Of a DNA stretch of 64,000 nt, positions 43,866 through 54,882 are shown piece by piece; the first letter of the stretch is position 1; each line of letters begins with the position of its first letter. Source of the DNA: Mayamaea pseudoterrestris. Taxonomy: Eukaryota; Bacillariophyta; Bacillariophyceae; Sellaphorales; Sellaphoraceae. The stretch covers positions 248,001 through 312,000 of the forward strand of contig BROI01000021.1 of NCBI GenBank assembly GCA_027923505.1, in the 5' to 3' direction. Below the pieces are notes generated by a model, which worked only from the letters and a program-made list of their open reading frames with translations, was not told the DNA's origin and ran no database searches. Both the position numbers and the translations under genes were made by a program.

Positions 43866-44931
43866 ATGAGACTATATAGACTGCTAGTTCCGATATGCTC
43901 CATCAGCACCCTTGTCGTGTGCCAACTCGCTTCGCAGTCCGAGCAAGTAAACGAGGAGGAATGGGCGGCTGATCACTTGAACGACCTCAATGATGGAAGG
44001 TTTCAGATTCAACACGACACCTTTGACGTAGCTGAAGATGGACAGGAGTATCATGCCATTCCGGGAGGCGACGCGCGCGTCCAGCATACATTGCCCCAAC
44101 ACGAACAGCAGGAGGAAGGAAATGGAGAGGCAGAAGATGTCGCAATCATATATAGTATCGATGAGCTAGAAACTGAGGGTTTGCTTGTTCAGACTCGTGC
44201 AACTCTGATCAAGCAACAAGTCAAGCGAGTTGGCCTGGGTGTCGATCAGCTCAAACAGATTCTGCTGGAGTTGCAGGAAGAAGAGGATGAAGTCAAACGA
44301 ACTGTCAATGGGTTTACAGGGTTTGAAGCTGCGGATGCAGATGACGACAGGACCTTGCTGGATGTTTTTGGTGAAGTTGCGAAAGAGTATTTGACCAAAA
44401 AAGTGGTGCGTAGTGTCTTCGCTGGAGGCAATGCAGTGCATTTACCAAGGTATCCAATGACTGACACCATATCGTATTCTGGTGGATTACCTATAGATAC
44501 CTGACACTGATCCAGAATGTCGATGGGATTGGCACAGCCTTCGATGTGAGTCTGCATGTGATTGCGAATTCCGTTTTAAACCAGGGGATTACCATTTAGG
44601 TCGAGCTTGTCGACAACGAAGGATTCCGATTCGACATTGCGATGAATCCAACCTTGAACCCGTCGTCAATAAGCGACTAGTATCCCTTATTCATCAAACT
44701 GCTCAGCTAATCGGCGACAACGTCAAGAATGTACTCAAGAAAACATCAGAGCCAGTGTGTCGAGATCTTGTACGGCTTCACACTGTTTTGAATGGCCGAT
44801 GCATGCCCCGTGGACGGATCCCCACTAAATCAATTCCTCAGCGCCTGCTTTGCGGATCAATAAGTTTTGTAGAATGCCCCGAAGATGACGCAATGGATCA
44901 CTTTATGCACCGACCCTATGTGCGCCAATAG
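43866..44931 (+). CDS. secreted protein with acidic helical half and Cys-rich C-terminal half
   Basis: Start at 43866 gives a signal peptide (MRLYRLLVPICSISTLVVCQ). Exon 1 runs to about 44430 and is Glu/Asp/Gln-rich with a helical segment (IKQQVKRVGLGVDQLKQILL). The frame then closes at 44504, but another frame is open from 44497 (after TATAG) to the stop at 44931. It encodes 144 residues with many Cys: DPECRWDWHSLRCESACDCE, then LGRACRQR, IRHCDESN, EPVCRDL, NGRCMPRG and RLLCGSISFVECPED. A short intron is therefore likely: acceptor at 44496, with donor at GCA|GTGCAT (61 bp) or GTG|GTGCGT (about 92 bp), both phase 0. No domain is recognised. Paired Cys imply an extracellular or wall-associated protein. 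Confidence 0.55.
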
Positions 44932-44978
44932 ACAAACAATTTTTTGACCAAAAAACCTCGCTTATTGTAGTACATAAT

Positions 44979-47090
44979 TTAGTCCAGTAAATCGGCCAAC
45001 TGCTTTTCTGTAAGGTCACTCTTTGATAGATCTGACTTAGTGTGGGTACTGCTGCTTTCGGTCAAATCGGTGCTCTCATCGGATTCATCCGTCTCTGGAT
45101 ATTCAGTCGTCGAACTCTCGTCGGGAGTTACTGTCTTTGTCGAAGACTCAATCTGTAGCAGTCGAGGAGCTGACTGAAACTTGAGACGAGGCCGAGTAGG
45201 GCGAACTTTCTCGACTTGGGTCTCTGACACCAATGGCGCATCTTGTCGCCTCGAACGCCGAAGTGGGAGATTTACCGGACTCCACATAACTTCTGCAACC
45301 CAATCGTGTATTCGTTGCGGAACAATAGGCATCATCAGTCTAACAAATGCACGGTTCATCCAGCCAGGCATGACTTCCGTGTCACCCAGCAGCAGGGCGC
45401 GTACCCCAGCTTCCGCCACCTGCCGAGGTGGTCGTGCATAGAACGGTATCTTCCAGCACAACGCATCTTGAGCCTTGCTGCTCTTCCGAAACCCAGTCTC
45501 AGATATAGCGCCAGGTAACAGACAAGTAACCCCAACCCCGAATCTCTCTAGCTCATTGGCAATGGATAGGCTTAATGTCTTTTCGAATGCTTTGGTCGCT
45601 GAGTAGATTGCAACAGACGGAATTCCTGCCACCGCACCACAGATCGACGAGACCATGAGAATACGACCTCGTTTACGTTCCTTCATCTCTTTGCCAAACA
45701 AGTGAGTAAGAGTCGCAGCTGACATGACATTCAGTTGAACCATTGATTGGACGTCGGTCAAAGGAAGATCAACCATGCTTCCCTGTGAGCTAATGCCAGC
45801 ATTGCTGAAGAGAAATTGAACAGCAAATGCTGTGAGCAGGCGCATTAATTCAAAAATCCCAATCTAACGCAACGACAGCGCTTACTTGATCAACACATCT
45901 ACCTGTAATCCAGCTTTCTTCGTAGTTTGGTAAATGTTTTCGGCAACGCCGGCTTTTGTCAAATCAGCCTGCAGAACGCAGCATTTGATGCCATAACACG
46001 CTTCAAGATCATATGCAAGAGCTGTCAGCCGATCAAGATCTCGCGCAAGCAAGATGAGAGGAATCCCCCAACGAGCCAGTTCCACTGCAATGGCTCGGCC
46101 TAGACCTTTCGATGCTCCAGTCACCAGCGCGTAACCCAATGGCAGCTCGGCATTAGCATCGTCTCGTTTTCTTCCACTGGAGTGATGATGCTTGAGCTTC
46201 TGAATTGCCATGCATTGTTCCATAATATCCACTCGCCGACGGTGGCGACGCTGCGCTATTTGCTCGCGCCGCATGCGTCGCCAGTCCGTGAATGTGACCC
46301 CACTCGGCTTGGTCAAGAATTTGCGCAGCTTCTTTGGCACGGCTGACGAGTTTGATAATGACTCACGCTTGTCATTATCCATTTCGGACACTATAACTTC
46401 ATCCTCGTAGTCAATTTCCGGCAAAAAGGGAGGCAGAATGGCTCGATTGATGTCCTTGTAAGCCAACGGCAGTGGCGTCAATAGTCGCTTTCGTAGCAAC
46501 TGCGCATGAGTCCAGCTCATGACTGCCAAGCCAGCTCCACCCAGAGCGATTGATCTAACGAATGGGTTCGAAAACAAGGGTATTGTCAGTATTCTTTTGG
46601 AAACGCCCTTGGCAGTGATAACAGTCGCTCGTCGCTGAGGTAGCAACGCCAAGAGAACCAGTGGTGGGGCGGCAGGTGGTGCATGAAGCCAGAGCTGACT
46701 CGCCAGGACTTTAGTTTGCAGAATGGCTGCTCGCGTGGATGCTTGTAGAAAGGGAAGGACCAAAGATGGGTGACTTGCAGTCAATGCATCCGAATCCTTC
46801 GAATTTGGGGAAAGCAGATTGAAGGGCCATGGTGGCCAAATTCCGGGACGCTGGCGCTTCGGACCCTGAGCTTCCGAAATATCTCTCTCTAACGTTGTTT
46901 GTTTTGAAACTTGTAGAAATTGAAAGTAGTCCGAGTCGGAACGCGCACTATTTGATCGGTCCAATAAAGGATAACTGGTTGAGTCATATCTGCTTGCGAC
47001 ACTGGATGACGAAATTCGTCTTAGACCTGACGACTCTTGCAAACATAATAAAGTGCAAAGTACTAGCGATATTACTCGACAAGCAGCCAT
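44979..47090 (-). CDS. short-chain dehydrogenase/reductase with long N-terminal extension
   Basis: Two exons, 45886-47090 and 44979-45804, with an 81 bp intron (AA|GTAAGC ... CTTCAG|C). The split codon rebuilds the NNAG motif, DVLINNAGISSQGS. Total 2031 nt (676 aa). The start at 47090 gives a signal peptide (MAACRVISLVLCTLLCLQES); an upstream ATG at 47189 is also in frame. Residues 1-310 are an extension with hydrophobic stretches and basic runs (RREQIAQRRHRRRVDIMEQC). The SDR domain has Rossmann motif TGASKGLGRAIA, then NNAG, the Ser in VSSICGAVAG and catalytic YSATK. The C-terminal tail is Ser/Thr/Asp-rich. It resembles 17-beta-HSD12/DHRS-type ER reductases. Substrate is unknown. Confidence 0.78.
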
Positions 47091-47646
47091 CTTGGCATTG
47101 AGAGAGGCAATGCTTGAGAAAGTTGTCGTCGGAAGAAAATGATCACGATCGGCGTCGTCTCGAATGCGGTCGAAGGATCTTTCGCGCATGTCGCACGAGA
47201 ACCACTAAGACGTACGTACTAAATAAAGACGTGCCAATGTGGATTTGACCGCGGCAACGCAATGTGGTTCGATGGCAGTTCCCGCGAGCAGAGTGGAAGT
47301 ACTCATAAAGATAAGTTAGATGAAGGATATACCAGATGATGAATATGGAGTTGTATGATATGTTTATGGTAGAGTACGACGTAAATGAAACCAGAGCATT
47401 TCATTGCCGATGCGATAGGTACCGGTACTGACGGCGTCCACCAAACAGCATCATTATTGCAATCGCATCGCATGATCGATGAACCCTTCGACTGCCCGAA
47501 ACATTTGCATCACATCCCACTCACTGAGATTAATCGAGTGAGAGAAAAGTATGAGTTATTTCTGCAATTGCGATAGACAGATTCATATGTTTCAAAAACG
47601 AGTAATGCCCTCCTACTCTTACCATTTGCATTCATCAATTCGCACC
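47091..47646. other. divergent intergenic region
   Basis: About 550 bp between the SDR start and the start of the small membrane protein. No gene recognised; frames here lack domains. Confidence 0.45.
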
Positions 47647-48027
47647 ATGGTATCACCGAGCAAAGGCAGACGGCCGGTTTCTCTTGCACCACGTCGCCTG
47701 GCATCCGGAGCTCGCCCGAAATTGGATTCTGCAGTGGAAATGCTTGGGCCCTACGGATTGCGCCGCATTGACTATTCCAAGCCACCTGCTCGCTGGCCTC
47801 GGCCACCGCCTCCACCAGCTTCGAAACAATCGACTGAACGATACTTTCCATTCGTCCTCGCCGCATTCACGTTTGCAGGAGGTATTTGGATATACTTTAA
47901 CCAGGACGAGCAGGTGTACGAATACTGGAAGCAGGTCGAGACCGGAAATGTTCCAATTGATGGTTTGGATGATGGCGAAGACGACGATGATTTAGACGAT
48001 GACGATGAATGGGACGACAAAAAGTAA
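47647..48027 (+). CDS. small single-pass membrane protein with acidic tail
   Basis: 126 aa from the ATG at 47647 (accATGg context); the frame is open upstream to 47551 but the leader is not conserved-looking. A basic, Pro-rich N-terminal part (PRRLASGARPKLDSAVEMLG, then PPARWPRPPPPPA) precedes one membrane helix (YFPFVLAAFTFAGGIWIYF, about residues 68-86). The run EQVYEYWKQVETGNVP and a tail of almost only Asp/Glu (DDGEDDDDLDDDDEWDDKK) follow. The form recalls small subunits of mitochondrial inner-membrane complexes, but I do not recognise the family. Confidence 0.55.
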   Translation: MVSPSKGRRPVSLAPRRLASGARPKLDSAVEMLGPYGLRRIDYSKPPARWPRPPPPPASKQSTERYFPFVLAAFTFAGGIWIYFNQDEQVYEYWKQVETGNVPIDGLDDGEDDDDLDDDDEWDDKK

Positions 48028-48091
48028 ATGCAGTTAAATTACTTGAGTTCGTTTGTACACATATTTGATGGCCTTGTCATTGCTCTTGGTT

Positions 48092-49000
48092 TTATCCGCC
48101 TCGTGTAGCGTCCTCTCGCTCCATGGATTCTGACCATGCCGATGTCATACGAACGGCCGATCCTTCGAACAAGTTTCCCGAGTTTGGTCGGATTCTCAGC
48201 TTCTCCAACCACACATAGGAAAGAGGTGCTAATAAAACGTCGGCGCTGCCATCGGCGTAGACAAGGCAGCGACGTATTTCCACAATCATGGCCGCGTTGC
48301 CTTCCCTTGGCGAAACACGATGTGCGTGGATAAAGACAGCAGGAGGAAGCAAAGGGTCGAGCTCTCCATCTTGTCTCGCAGTCTCGGGCTGATTACGCAT
48401 CACTTCTGCGACGAGGAGGCGATAGCGAGGTTCAAACAAATGAAGGCCATATTCCTCGCCAATTTGAATTTGTGCTTGCATAATAAAGACAGGGCCTCGG
48501 AATCTGATGAAGTCGTCGATGATTCGTTTATAAAGATCTTTTGCTGATACTCCCAATGTCAATTTTGCTTGTTCAATTAACTGCATGGGCGCTGGTTTGT
48601 CCTGACTCGTCGTGGAAACGCCGGCAAGCCGCAGGGTAGGTTCCAGCCAGAGCGACGGCTCGGCTTCAATTCTACGCAGCAAAATTTGCTCCCACACATC
48701 GTCGTGGTTAGCAAATGCATGAAACTCCTTGCATACCAAGGGCAAACAATGAGTTAAGGTGGACTGGCGTTGAAAGTGATCCCTTTCAAATGGCGCGTCA
48801 GCAACGAATGTCAAAATGTGCGACTTCAACTCGCTATGGAGCTGCCCAAAAGCACGAAAACTAGACATGTTGTCGTTTTTTGCGGTCTTTTGCCGCTTGC
48901 TGCGCCTCGCAGTAGGGCTCAGCATCAAGTATACTGTGAACAAGAAGATTGCAGCGACAAGTTCTGTGTCAGCTTCGTCGGCGCCGCGACGGCGCGGCAC
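48092..49000 (-). CDS. F-box-like / LON-substrate-binding domain protein
   Basis: 302 aa, single exon. Start uncertain: Met1, Met26 (after a hydrophobic stretch) or Met45. Residues about 50-125 form an F-box-like helical segment: FGQLHSELKSHILTFVADAP, then THCLPLVCKEFHAFANHDDVW. About 170-300 is a LON N-terminal (PUA-like) domain: GEEYGLHLFEPRYRLLVAEV, then PREGNAAMIVEIRRCL and DVLLAPLSYVWLEKLRI. F-box plus LON combinations occur in cereblon/FBXO-type substrate receptors of cullin ubiquitin ligases, so a degron-reader role is plausible. It is divergent from Ubc13, an E2 enzyme, across about 210 bp. Confidence 0.65.
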   Translation of the reverse strand: MPRRRGADEADTELVAAIFLFTVYLMLSPTARRSKRQKTAKNDNMSSFRAFGQLHSELKSHILTFVADAPFERDHFQRQSTLTHCLPLVCKEFHAFANHDDVWEQILLRRIEAEPSLWLEPTLRLAGVSTTSQDKPAPMQLIEQAKLTLGVSAKDLYKRIIDDFIRFRGPVFIMQAQIQIGEEYGLHLFEPRYRLLVAEVMRNQPETARQDGELDPLLPPAVFIHAHRVSPREGNAAMIVEIRRCLVYADGSADVLLAPLSYVWLEKLRIRPNSGNLFEGSAVRMTSAWSESMEREDATRGG

Positions 49001-49211
49001 ACGAGTGTGAAGATCTCATAAAACGTCATCGTGTCCGACCGTTTCTTCGTAGGAAGCTACGCGCGTTTTGGTTGCATGTCGAAACTGCCCATGACCCTCG
49101 CGTCTCGTTCACACACGCGGCCCACTCAGAACGCATCGTCGCTCGGCAACTGCAGACGCAACAGTTAGGCTAATTTATCATCATTCGTACAGCTTTTTGA
49201 AGTAGAGAATT

Positions 49212-49794
49212 ATGGCGTCGAATGCTAGCGCACTGCCGCGGAGAATCATCAAGGTGAGCGAAACCAACGATAATAGCATGGCGAATGCACGAACATCGAA
49301 AACGGAATGGAAGCTTTAGTATAGTATCTCTCACGTACATGGTTATTTCATTTTAATAGGAAACACAGCGTCTGATTGCGGAGCCTGTCCCAGGAATCAG
49401 CGCCACGCCGTATCAAGACAATCTACGCTATTTTGCAGTAGCTATTGAAGGACCCTCGGACTCGCCTTACGAACAAGGTGTCTTTCAGCTTGAACTCTTT
49501 TTGCCTGCCGATTATCCCATGGCACCACCAAAAGTGCGCTTTCTTACCAAAATTTACCATCCAAACGTTGATAAGTTGGGACGCATTTGTCTCGATATTC
49601 TCAAGGACAAGTGGAGCCCTGCTCTCCAAATTCGAACCGTTTTGCTTTCGATACAAGCTTTGCTGAGCGCACCCAATCCAGATGATCCATTGGATAACGA
49701 CGTGGCGGAAGTTTGGAAAAGCAATGAGCCGGAGGCCCTTCGACGGGCCAAAGAGTTTACCGAATCGTTTGCGATGAAGGCGGGGTCTAAGTAG
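49212..49794 (+). CDS. UBC13: ubiquitin-conjugating enzyme E2 N (Ubc13)
   Basis: Two exons: 49212-49253 ([14 protein letters not shown]) and 49360-49794, with a 106 bp phase 0 intron (AAG|GTGAGC ... AATAG|GAA). 158 aa. The UBC fold is complete, with [23 protein letters not shown] (81-83) and catalytic Cys91 in [19 protein letters not shown]. The end reads [20 protein letters not shown]. The sequence follows UBE2N/Ubc13 closely, including [17 protein letters not shown]. Ubc13 works with a Uev partner to build Lys63-linked ubiquitin chains in DNA-damage tolerance and signalling. The short first exon would be missed by a simple frame search. Confidence 0.92.
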
Positions 49795-49902
49795 ACAACT
49801 CGTTATAATTGACGATGCAGTCTCAGAGTATGATCAGTAGTTCAATTTTTCTAATACGCAAGTGCGGTATAACAAATTCAATGTTTTATATCAATTGTAT
49901 CT

Positions 49903-50802
49903 TTACGAGAACATTTTACTAAAGGCCCTGCTCAGCTCGTCAAAGGGATTGCCGTTGAGCGGCCCAGTGCCAGCGGATGGCACAACAGGGCGCTTCACCA
50001 CGCGCGGTTCAACTGGAGGCGCGGGAGGAGCCGTAATTCTTCCAATGGTCCAAGGAAAGAGACTGCTCAGTAGAATGTCCCACTGCGGCGAGTCAAATCT
50101 GTCCTGCTGGAAGACAATTAGTCCGGACTCGGGGTCGACGGTAAAGTCCGTGTACACTATATATGGCTTGATCGTCAAGCCTGGTCCGATGCTTACGTTT
50201 CCTGATAGCCGCCAGGTGCAAGTGATGGTGTTTGGAGTGTCTTGGTTTACTGTTGTTGAGATAATTTCAGCCCTTGCGGTCCGTTGATCAAATAGCTTGT
50301 TGACGCCTCGGGCATACTCCTCAATGCCTGATACTTTAACATCTGGATCTTGGAACTTAAAACTCTCCGCAAAATAGCATGGATTCACCTTTCCCGAGAC
50401 AAACCATTCGGATTCATACAAATCCGCGTCAAGCAACTGGGCCAGCGTTTCCAGTGGAAGTTTGGGCAGTTTTGGTGCGTCGAAGTCAATGCTGGCAAGC
50501 TGATCAATCGTTTCCTCTTCATCGTTTTTGGGCATAAAGTTCGAAAGCACTCTTGTTGCTACGTTTCGGTACTCCTCAACCTGGTTGTCGTCCATTCTTC
50601 CGCTTTTCGAGTCTGCTTTATCGACGTTGTTGTCGGCGCGTTTCTTCATCCATGTTGTTGGTGTTCTTCTACCGGTACAGCCGTTTGATACGTATCTCTG
50701 CTCAACAACTGGAGTAAATGCATTGATTGGTGATATAACGAAGTATAAGCTGGTAAGGAAAACTGCTATGCATCGATCAAATGAACGATGAAAAGTTGCC
50801 AT
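49903..50802 (-). CDS. plastid-targeted DUF2358 protein
   Basis: 299 aa from the ATG at 50802; an upstream in-frame ATG at 50919 would put a long leader before the signal peptide. The N-terminus, RCIAVFLTSLYFVISPINAF followed by TPVV, is a signal peptide with the Phe cleavage motif of diatom plastid proteins. After a polar linker, the SnoaL/DUF2358 domain spans about residues 125-260: SEWFVSGKVNPCYFAESFKF, then DVKVSGIEEYARGVNKLF, TCTWRLSGNVSIGPGLTIKP and DSPQWDILLSSLFPWTIG. Function of the family is unknown; members are mostly plastid proteins in plants and algae. The tail is Pro-rich. The gene is divergent from the TLC protein. Confidence 0.8.
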   Translation of the reverse strand: MATFHRSFDRCIAVFLTSLYFVISPINAFTPVVEQRYVSNGCTGRRTPTTWMKKRADNNVDKADSKSGRMDDNQVEEYRNVATRVLSNFMPKNDEEETIDQLASIDFDAPKLPKLPLETLAQLLDADLYESEWFVSGKVNPCYFAESFKFQDPDVKVSGIEEYARGVNKLFDQRTARAEIISTTVNQDTPNTITCTWRLSGNVSIGPGLTIKPYIVYTDFTVDPESGLIVFQQDRFDSPQWDILLSSLFPWTIGRITAPPAPPVEPRVVKRPVVPSAGTGPLNGNPFDELSRAFSKMFS

Positions 50803-50984
50803 GGTGACGACGAGAATAAGTTTTGACAGTGAAATTGGCGCGACGTGAGCGCGGCAGAAAGTCATTGCCGGTCGGACGTCGGAAAATGAGTCGGCATTTT
50901 CAAATCTCGCCACCATCACAAATCAATCGATCCTTGACGCTTGACGATCCAGAAAGCTCATTTCGCCTCGACATACTGCCAACC

Positions 50985-51854
50985 ATGGTGACTGTCGTCA
51001 AGGAGTCGATGCCGATTTCGGCTTATGCGAGTGTGAAACGCATGATGCCAATCATAGTGACAGGATGGATCGTGTTGACGGCATGCTACCTCTTCTTTCT
51101 CCATTGGTTCCGAGACTCGATCACCATTTTCGGCATGAAGCCATCGGCAGAATATTGCGTCAAGCAAGATATTGATACCTGCAAACGACCAGATTTATTT
51201 GCCTTTCAGCTTGTCAGTGGAGTGGCGCTAACGCTCTGTGGCATTGTCGGCTTCTACACCTGGCATGTCACTGGAAGATCACACTCGGCGCTTCCCAACA
51301 CTGCGGCGGGACGATTGTTTGATTACTTGCCAGAGGCTGAATTACTGGCTGCGCTAAATTTCATGTTTCAGGCATGGGACTTTGTCATTTCACTGTCGAT
51401 TCCCGAGCATGCCACGCCCATCATGCTTGCCCACCATCTCATGGCCAGTGCCGTTGCTTGGTGCTCCATTCGCTACCAATGTCTTCATTACTATGGAGTC
51501 TTCTTTCTCGGGCTTACCGAAGTCTCGAGCTTCTTCTTGGTGTTTATTGATTTGAGCAAGTACTATCCTTCTGTGCCAGGTAGCTGGTTGGACACATGGG
51601 TGGGTGGCATTTGTGGTCCATGCTTTGCTTTGACGTTCTTTTACTACCGCGTCTGGCTGTGGTGGCCAGAAAGCATGCGGTTGTTTCGAGATGTACAAGA
51701 AGTTGCAAGATCGGGCCAGGCACAAAAGCTGCGGCCGCAAGGTACATGGGTTCTGTACTTGTTTTTGGTGTTGAATGTGCCCCTCGGCATTCTTCAGTTG
51801 TATTGGTTCACTATTATTCTGGAGGAAGCAAAGAAAGTTGTACTTGGTCAATAA
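50985..51854 (+). CDS. TLC-domain multi-pass membrane protein (TRAM/LAG1/CLN8-like)
   Basis: 289 aa from the ATG at 50985 (accATGg); the frame extends upstream to 50823, but that part overlaps the divergent promoter. About seven membrane segments, the first at ITGWIVLTACYLFFLHW-like residues 28-45. The TLC core is AHHLMASAVAWCSIRYQCLH, then YYGVFFLGLTEVSSFFLVFI and DLSKYYP. The H-H near the start and the E-x-S pair are typical of the TMEM56/TLCD group. TLC proteins include ceramide synthases and lipid-trafficking factors; the acyl-CoA-binding Lag1p motif (HHxxDD) is not complete here, so ceramide synthase activity is not claimed. Confidence 0.72.
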   Translation: MVTVVKESMPISAYASVKRMMPIIVTGWIVLTACYLFFLHWFRDSITIFGMKPSAEYCVKQDIDTCKRPDLFAFQLVSGVALTLCGIVGFYTWHVTGRSHSALPNTAAGRLFDYLPEAELLAALNFMFQAWDFVISLSIPEHATPIMLAHHLMASAVAWCSIRYQCLHYYGVFFLGLTEVSSFFLVFIDLSKYYPSVPGSWLDTWVGGICGPCFALTFFYYRVWLWWPESMRLFRDVQEVARSGQAQKLRPQGTWVLYLFLVLNVPLGILQLYWFTIILEEAKKVVLGQ

Positions 51855-52148
51855 CGCTAATTGACGTTACGGTTGGCTCTTTTTAAAGCTTTTGGTATAC
51901 CTTTAGTCTAGCTTGAACTCGTGACAAAGAGCCCGTCGGCATCTCGTCATAGAAAGAAACGGACCCCGTGACTACCAGTACGACGTCGGGTCTTTTGAAA
52001 CGTCTCGCTTGCGTTTTGCGCCCTTGCAATTTTGGCTGGTTCGATCAGCGCAGCGTCGTCTTCATCCATCCTCTCTCTCATCATCCTTAGATTCTGCACA
52101 GCTACCAAAAAGACATCAAGATTGGACCAAGGGATTACAGTCAGTATT

Positions 52149-54882
52149 ATGCCAGTCATACCGGACTGCATTCCTCCCTTTGAGATCAAGGCACCAACGA
52201 CATCGGGCGACAATGGTGCACCGACAGCATCGCTCCTCAAAGATGCCGAACGAGTCTTTCGTCTGATACAGGACGAACGACATTTGACGGCGGAGAAGCT
52301 TTACTTGGATGTCAAGCAGCGATTGCATGACTGGAAAAAGAGTGATGTGGCTTCCGGCGCATCGGCGAAGCACCGAATCCATCTACCTCGTGGCAGTTAC
52401 AAAACTAAACAATCCAAGCAGGAACAGGAGCGAGCTGTAAAGGAGATGCAGCAGGTGGAGGCGCTTTTCACGCAAAAAGTGGAGCTATTGGATCGTTTAG
52501 TGGTAGGTGAAGCTGTCTTGGCGAGGGTGTATTCATAGTGCCCCTTGTCAGTGTCAGCGTGACTCGAAATCGCTTGTCGCTTGCTCACCTCTTCTGCACA
52601 CTTGCTCTACATAGAATCGCTGTCGTTTGTTCAAAAAGGCAAAGCAAAACCTCAGTGTTGACGACGACTGGACATATGCTTGCCATCACTTTGGTATTAC
52701 AACGCACTATCGCCGCGAAGCTGACAAATCCTTGAGTGTCAAGCTTGAAGGGGATCTCATTGACGTGCCACTCTTTGAGCAAATCTGCGTCCTCAAGGAA
52801 GTTGACTTGCACTATCGCTGGGCGCCATTTTGTTCCTCCAGTATGACGATTGCTGATCTTGATAAGATTGATACAATTGGCTGGTTTCTGATTGGCATGC
52901 CCAATTTCGGCATTGCGCGTGATGGTTGCTTTCGAGCCATTGGTTGCGATTGCATTGAGGAGGATGGGACGATCGTACTAGCGGCGCAAGGCATACAAGA
53001 TCGAAAACCAAACAGTCCAGAACCCGAAGATACATATTTGAGTGATGACCCCATCATTCAGAAGCTCGACATTCCGCCACTTCCAAAGCGACGAGGAAGT
53101 GGGCGCATGACGATTAAGAAATTTGAAGCTTTAATTACCATTACGTCGCCAACGTCAGCTAATACACGTCTCGTGGCAAATGTTGATCCAAATATGGCGT
53201 TTATGCCGCAGTCGCTGCTGGAGTTTGTCATGAAGCACTTGGCCGGTGTCATGCTGGCCAAGCTTCAGGCTGCCGCTAAAAAGGTTACGAAGAATCCAGC
53301 GCACAATGAACATGCCAAGCGGATGCGAACAGAGCAAGACTTTTACAAGGTCTGGCTCATGACCAAGTTTCAGTCGCTTTGTACGCAGAAGGGTTGGGTG
53401 ATGCCGCATGTGGCTGTGTTTGATTACTCTGACAAGGACTACCACAGAGCGGCGACATTCAGTGGTCAGAGTGTCGACTTGTCAACTGTTTTGGATAATA
53501 TGTCGGCCATCAGTGAACCTGAGCTTCATCATTCGGAATCGAACTCGGTGTCTGGAGTGTCGAGTGCGTCAACACGTCGTTCGAAGAACCCTCTGTCGGC
53601 ATATTTACGCGATATGGAGGAGCGCACACGTCGGAAGAAGGAGGAAAAGATCGCGGAAAGTCGACGGCTGGCCGCTTCACGCTTAAAACCAAAGCAAATT
53701 GAGCGTAGCAAGCTGGATAGATTAGACGAGCTCAAAGTGGTCAAGACTTTAAGGCTTGCATCGGCACCAGTCGACGGCGACGATGATGATAATGCGTCGT
53801 ACGTTACAGCGGCTCAAGATTTGACTCTATCGCTTCCGCAAAGGGCAACATTTCGGCTGCATTATCATGCTGCATGGCTTCGAGTCTCTCTTTTGGTCGT
53901 TCTATTGACTGCCCATTCTTTCGTGCTCTATTCAACACTAGTGCCCAGTCTTGCAAGGCTTGTGTTTGGTGAATCACTGTCGCACTGGCGATTTGTGCAC
54001 GAAGCTACGATAACCTTGCTTCACTTGCTGCTATGCGGTGTTACCGACTATCTAGTGTGCTTCGTGGCGCTCATGTATACGTTCAGTTCATTAGATTTGG
54101 GTATCAAAGCAGGGACAATCATCAAGAAGTACTTTGCGGACAATATGTCATTCCTGGTAGCGGGGAAAGTAGTGGCGATTGTCGCTTTTGCCTTGGCCAA
54201 AGCAGTGATAGTGATATCGATTCGAGTTTTGGCTAAACTTGGACTGCGAGTGCTAAAGGCGCCTTTGCCTTTGTGGACATTGAGTGAGGTGCCTCAGTCT
54301 TTCCTGGGGCTTGGCATACGGCCAGAGTTCGTCAATGCATCATCGCGAGAGCTTAGTTGGATGTTCAATCAAGCTCAAACAATGTATCAGTGTATGATGT
54401 GGGGTGCTACGAAGCTTTTCCGCACATACCCTTTTCTGTGTTTTTCGGAGAGGCTCATACGGCTGAAGCTTTCGGCGCAGGAAGCTTTAGAGCCATACGC
54501 AGTTGATCAAAGCTTGTATTCTTCGTGGCGGGAGGAAGCTTTCATAACGGCACGCACTTTTTTTACTTATTCGACAGCGTTTCTTTTACTTTTCCTTTTA
54601 CTCTTCACGCTCACAGCGATGCGATCTCGTCCGCCTCGGGCGAAGGAGCATCCTCAGCGATCGATGCATGCGAAGCCAGTCTTGGCAACAATAAGCGAAG
54701 TGAGTGAAGAACAAGAAGATAGGGCTCTTTCATCTTTGGCATCGTCAGCTGATTCCGAATTAGACCAATCTGCAACGAGACGTCGACTCTTTCGAATGCA
54801 TCGTCGTCGCAAAGATGTGGCCGCCGAAGCTCCTTCGCCTGAAGCGTCTCGCCGCAGCCTTGTTCATGCTTCATCGATGTGA
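52149..54882 (+). CDS. START-like lipid-binding protein with C-terminal membrane segments
   Basis: Two exons, 52149-52502 and 52615-54882, joined by a 112 bp phase 0 intron (GTG|GTAGGT ... CATAG|AAT). Reading across gives LLDRLVNRCRLFKKAKQNLS; 873 aa. An in-frame ATG at 52032 could add 39 residues. Residues 25-130 are helical and charged. A START-like domain follows: WTYACHHFGITTHYRREADK, then LKEVDLHYRWAPFCSSS, GWFLIGMPNFGIARDGCFRA and ITSPTSANTRLVANVDPNMA. A Lys/Arg-rich coiled part (about 460-520) leads to several membrane helices (LRVSLLVVLLTAHSFVL, then VVAIVAFALAKAVIVI and STAFLLLFLLLFTL). Likely lipid transport or sensing at membranes; the exact role is unknown. Confidence 0.68.

Noticed and set aside
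52032-52148. Upstream in-frame start of the START-like gene
   Set aside because: The extra 39 residues are low-complexity Ser/Thr text without a clear targeting signal; kept only as an alternative.
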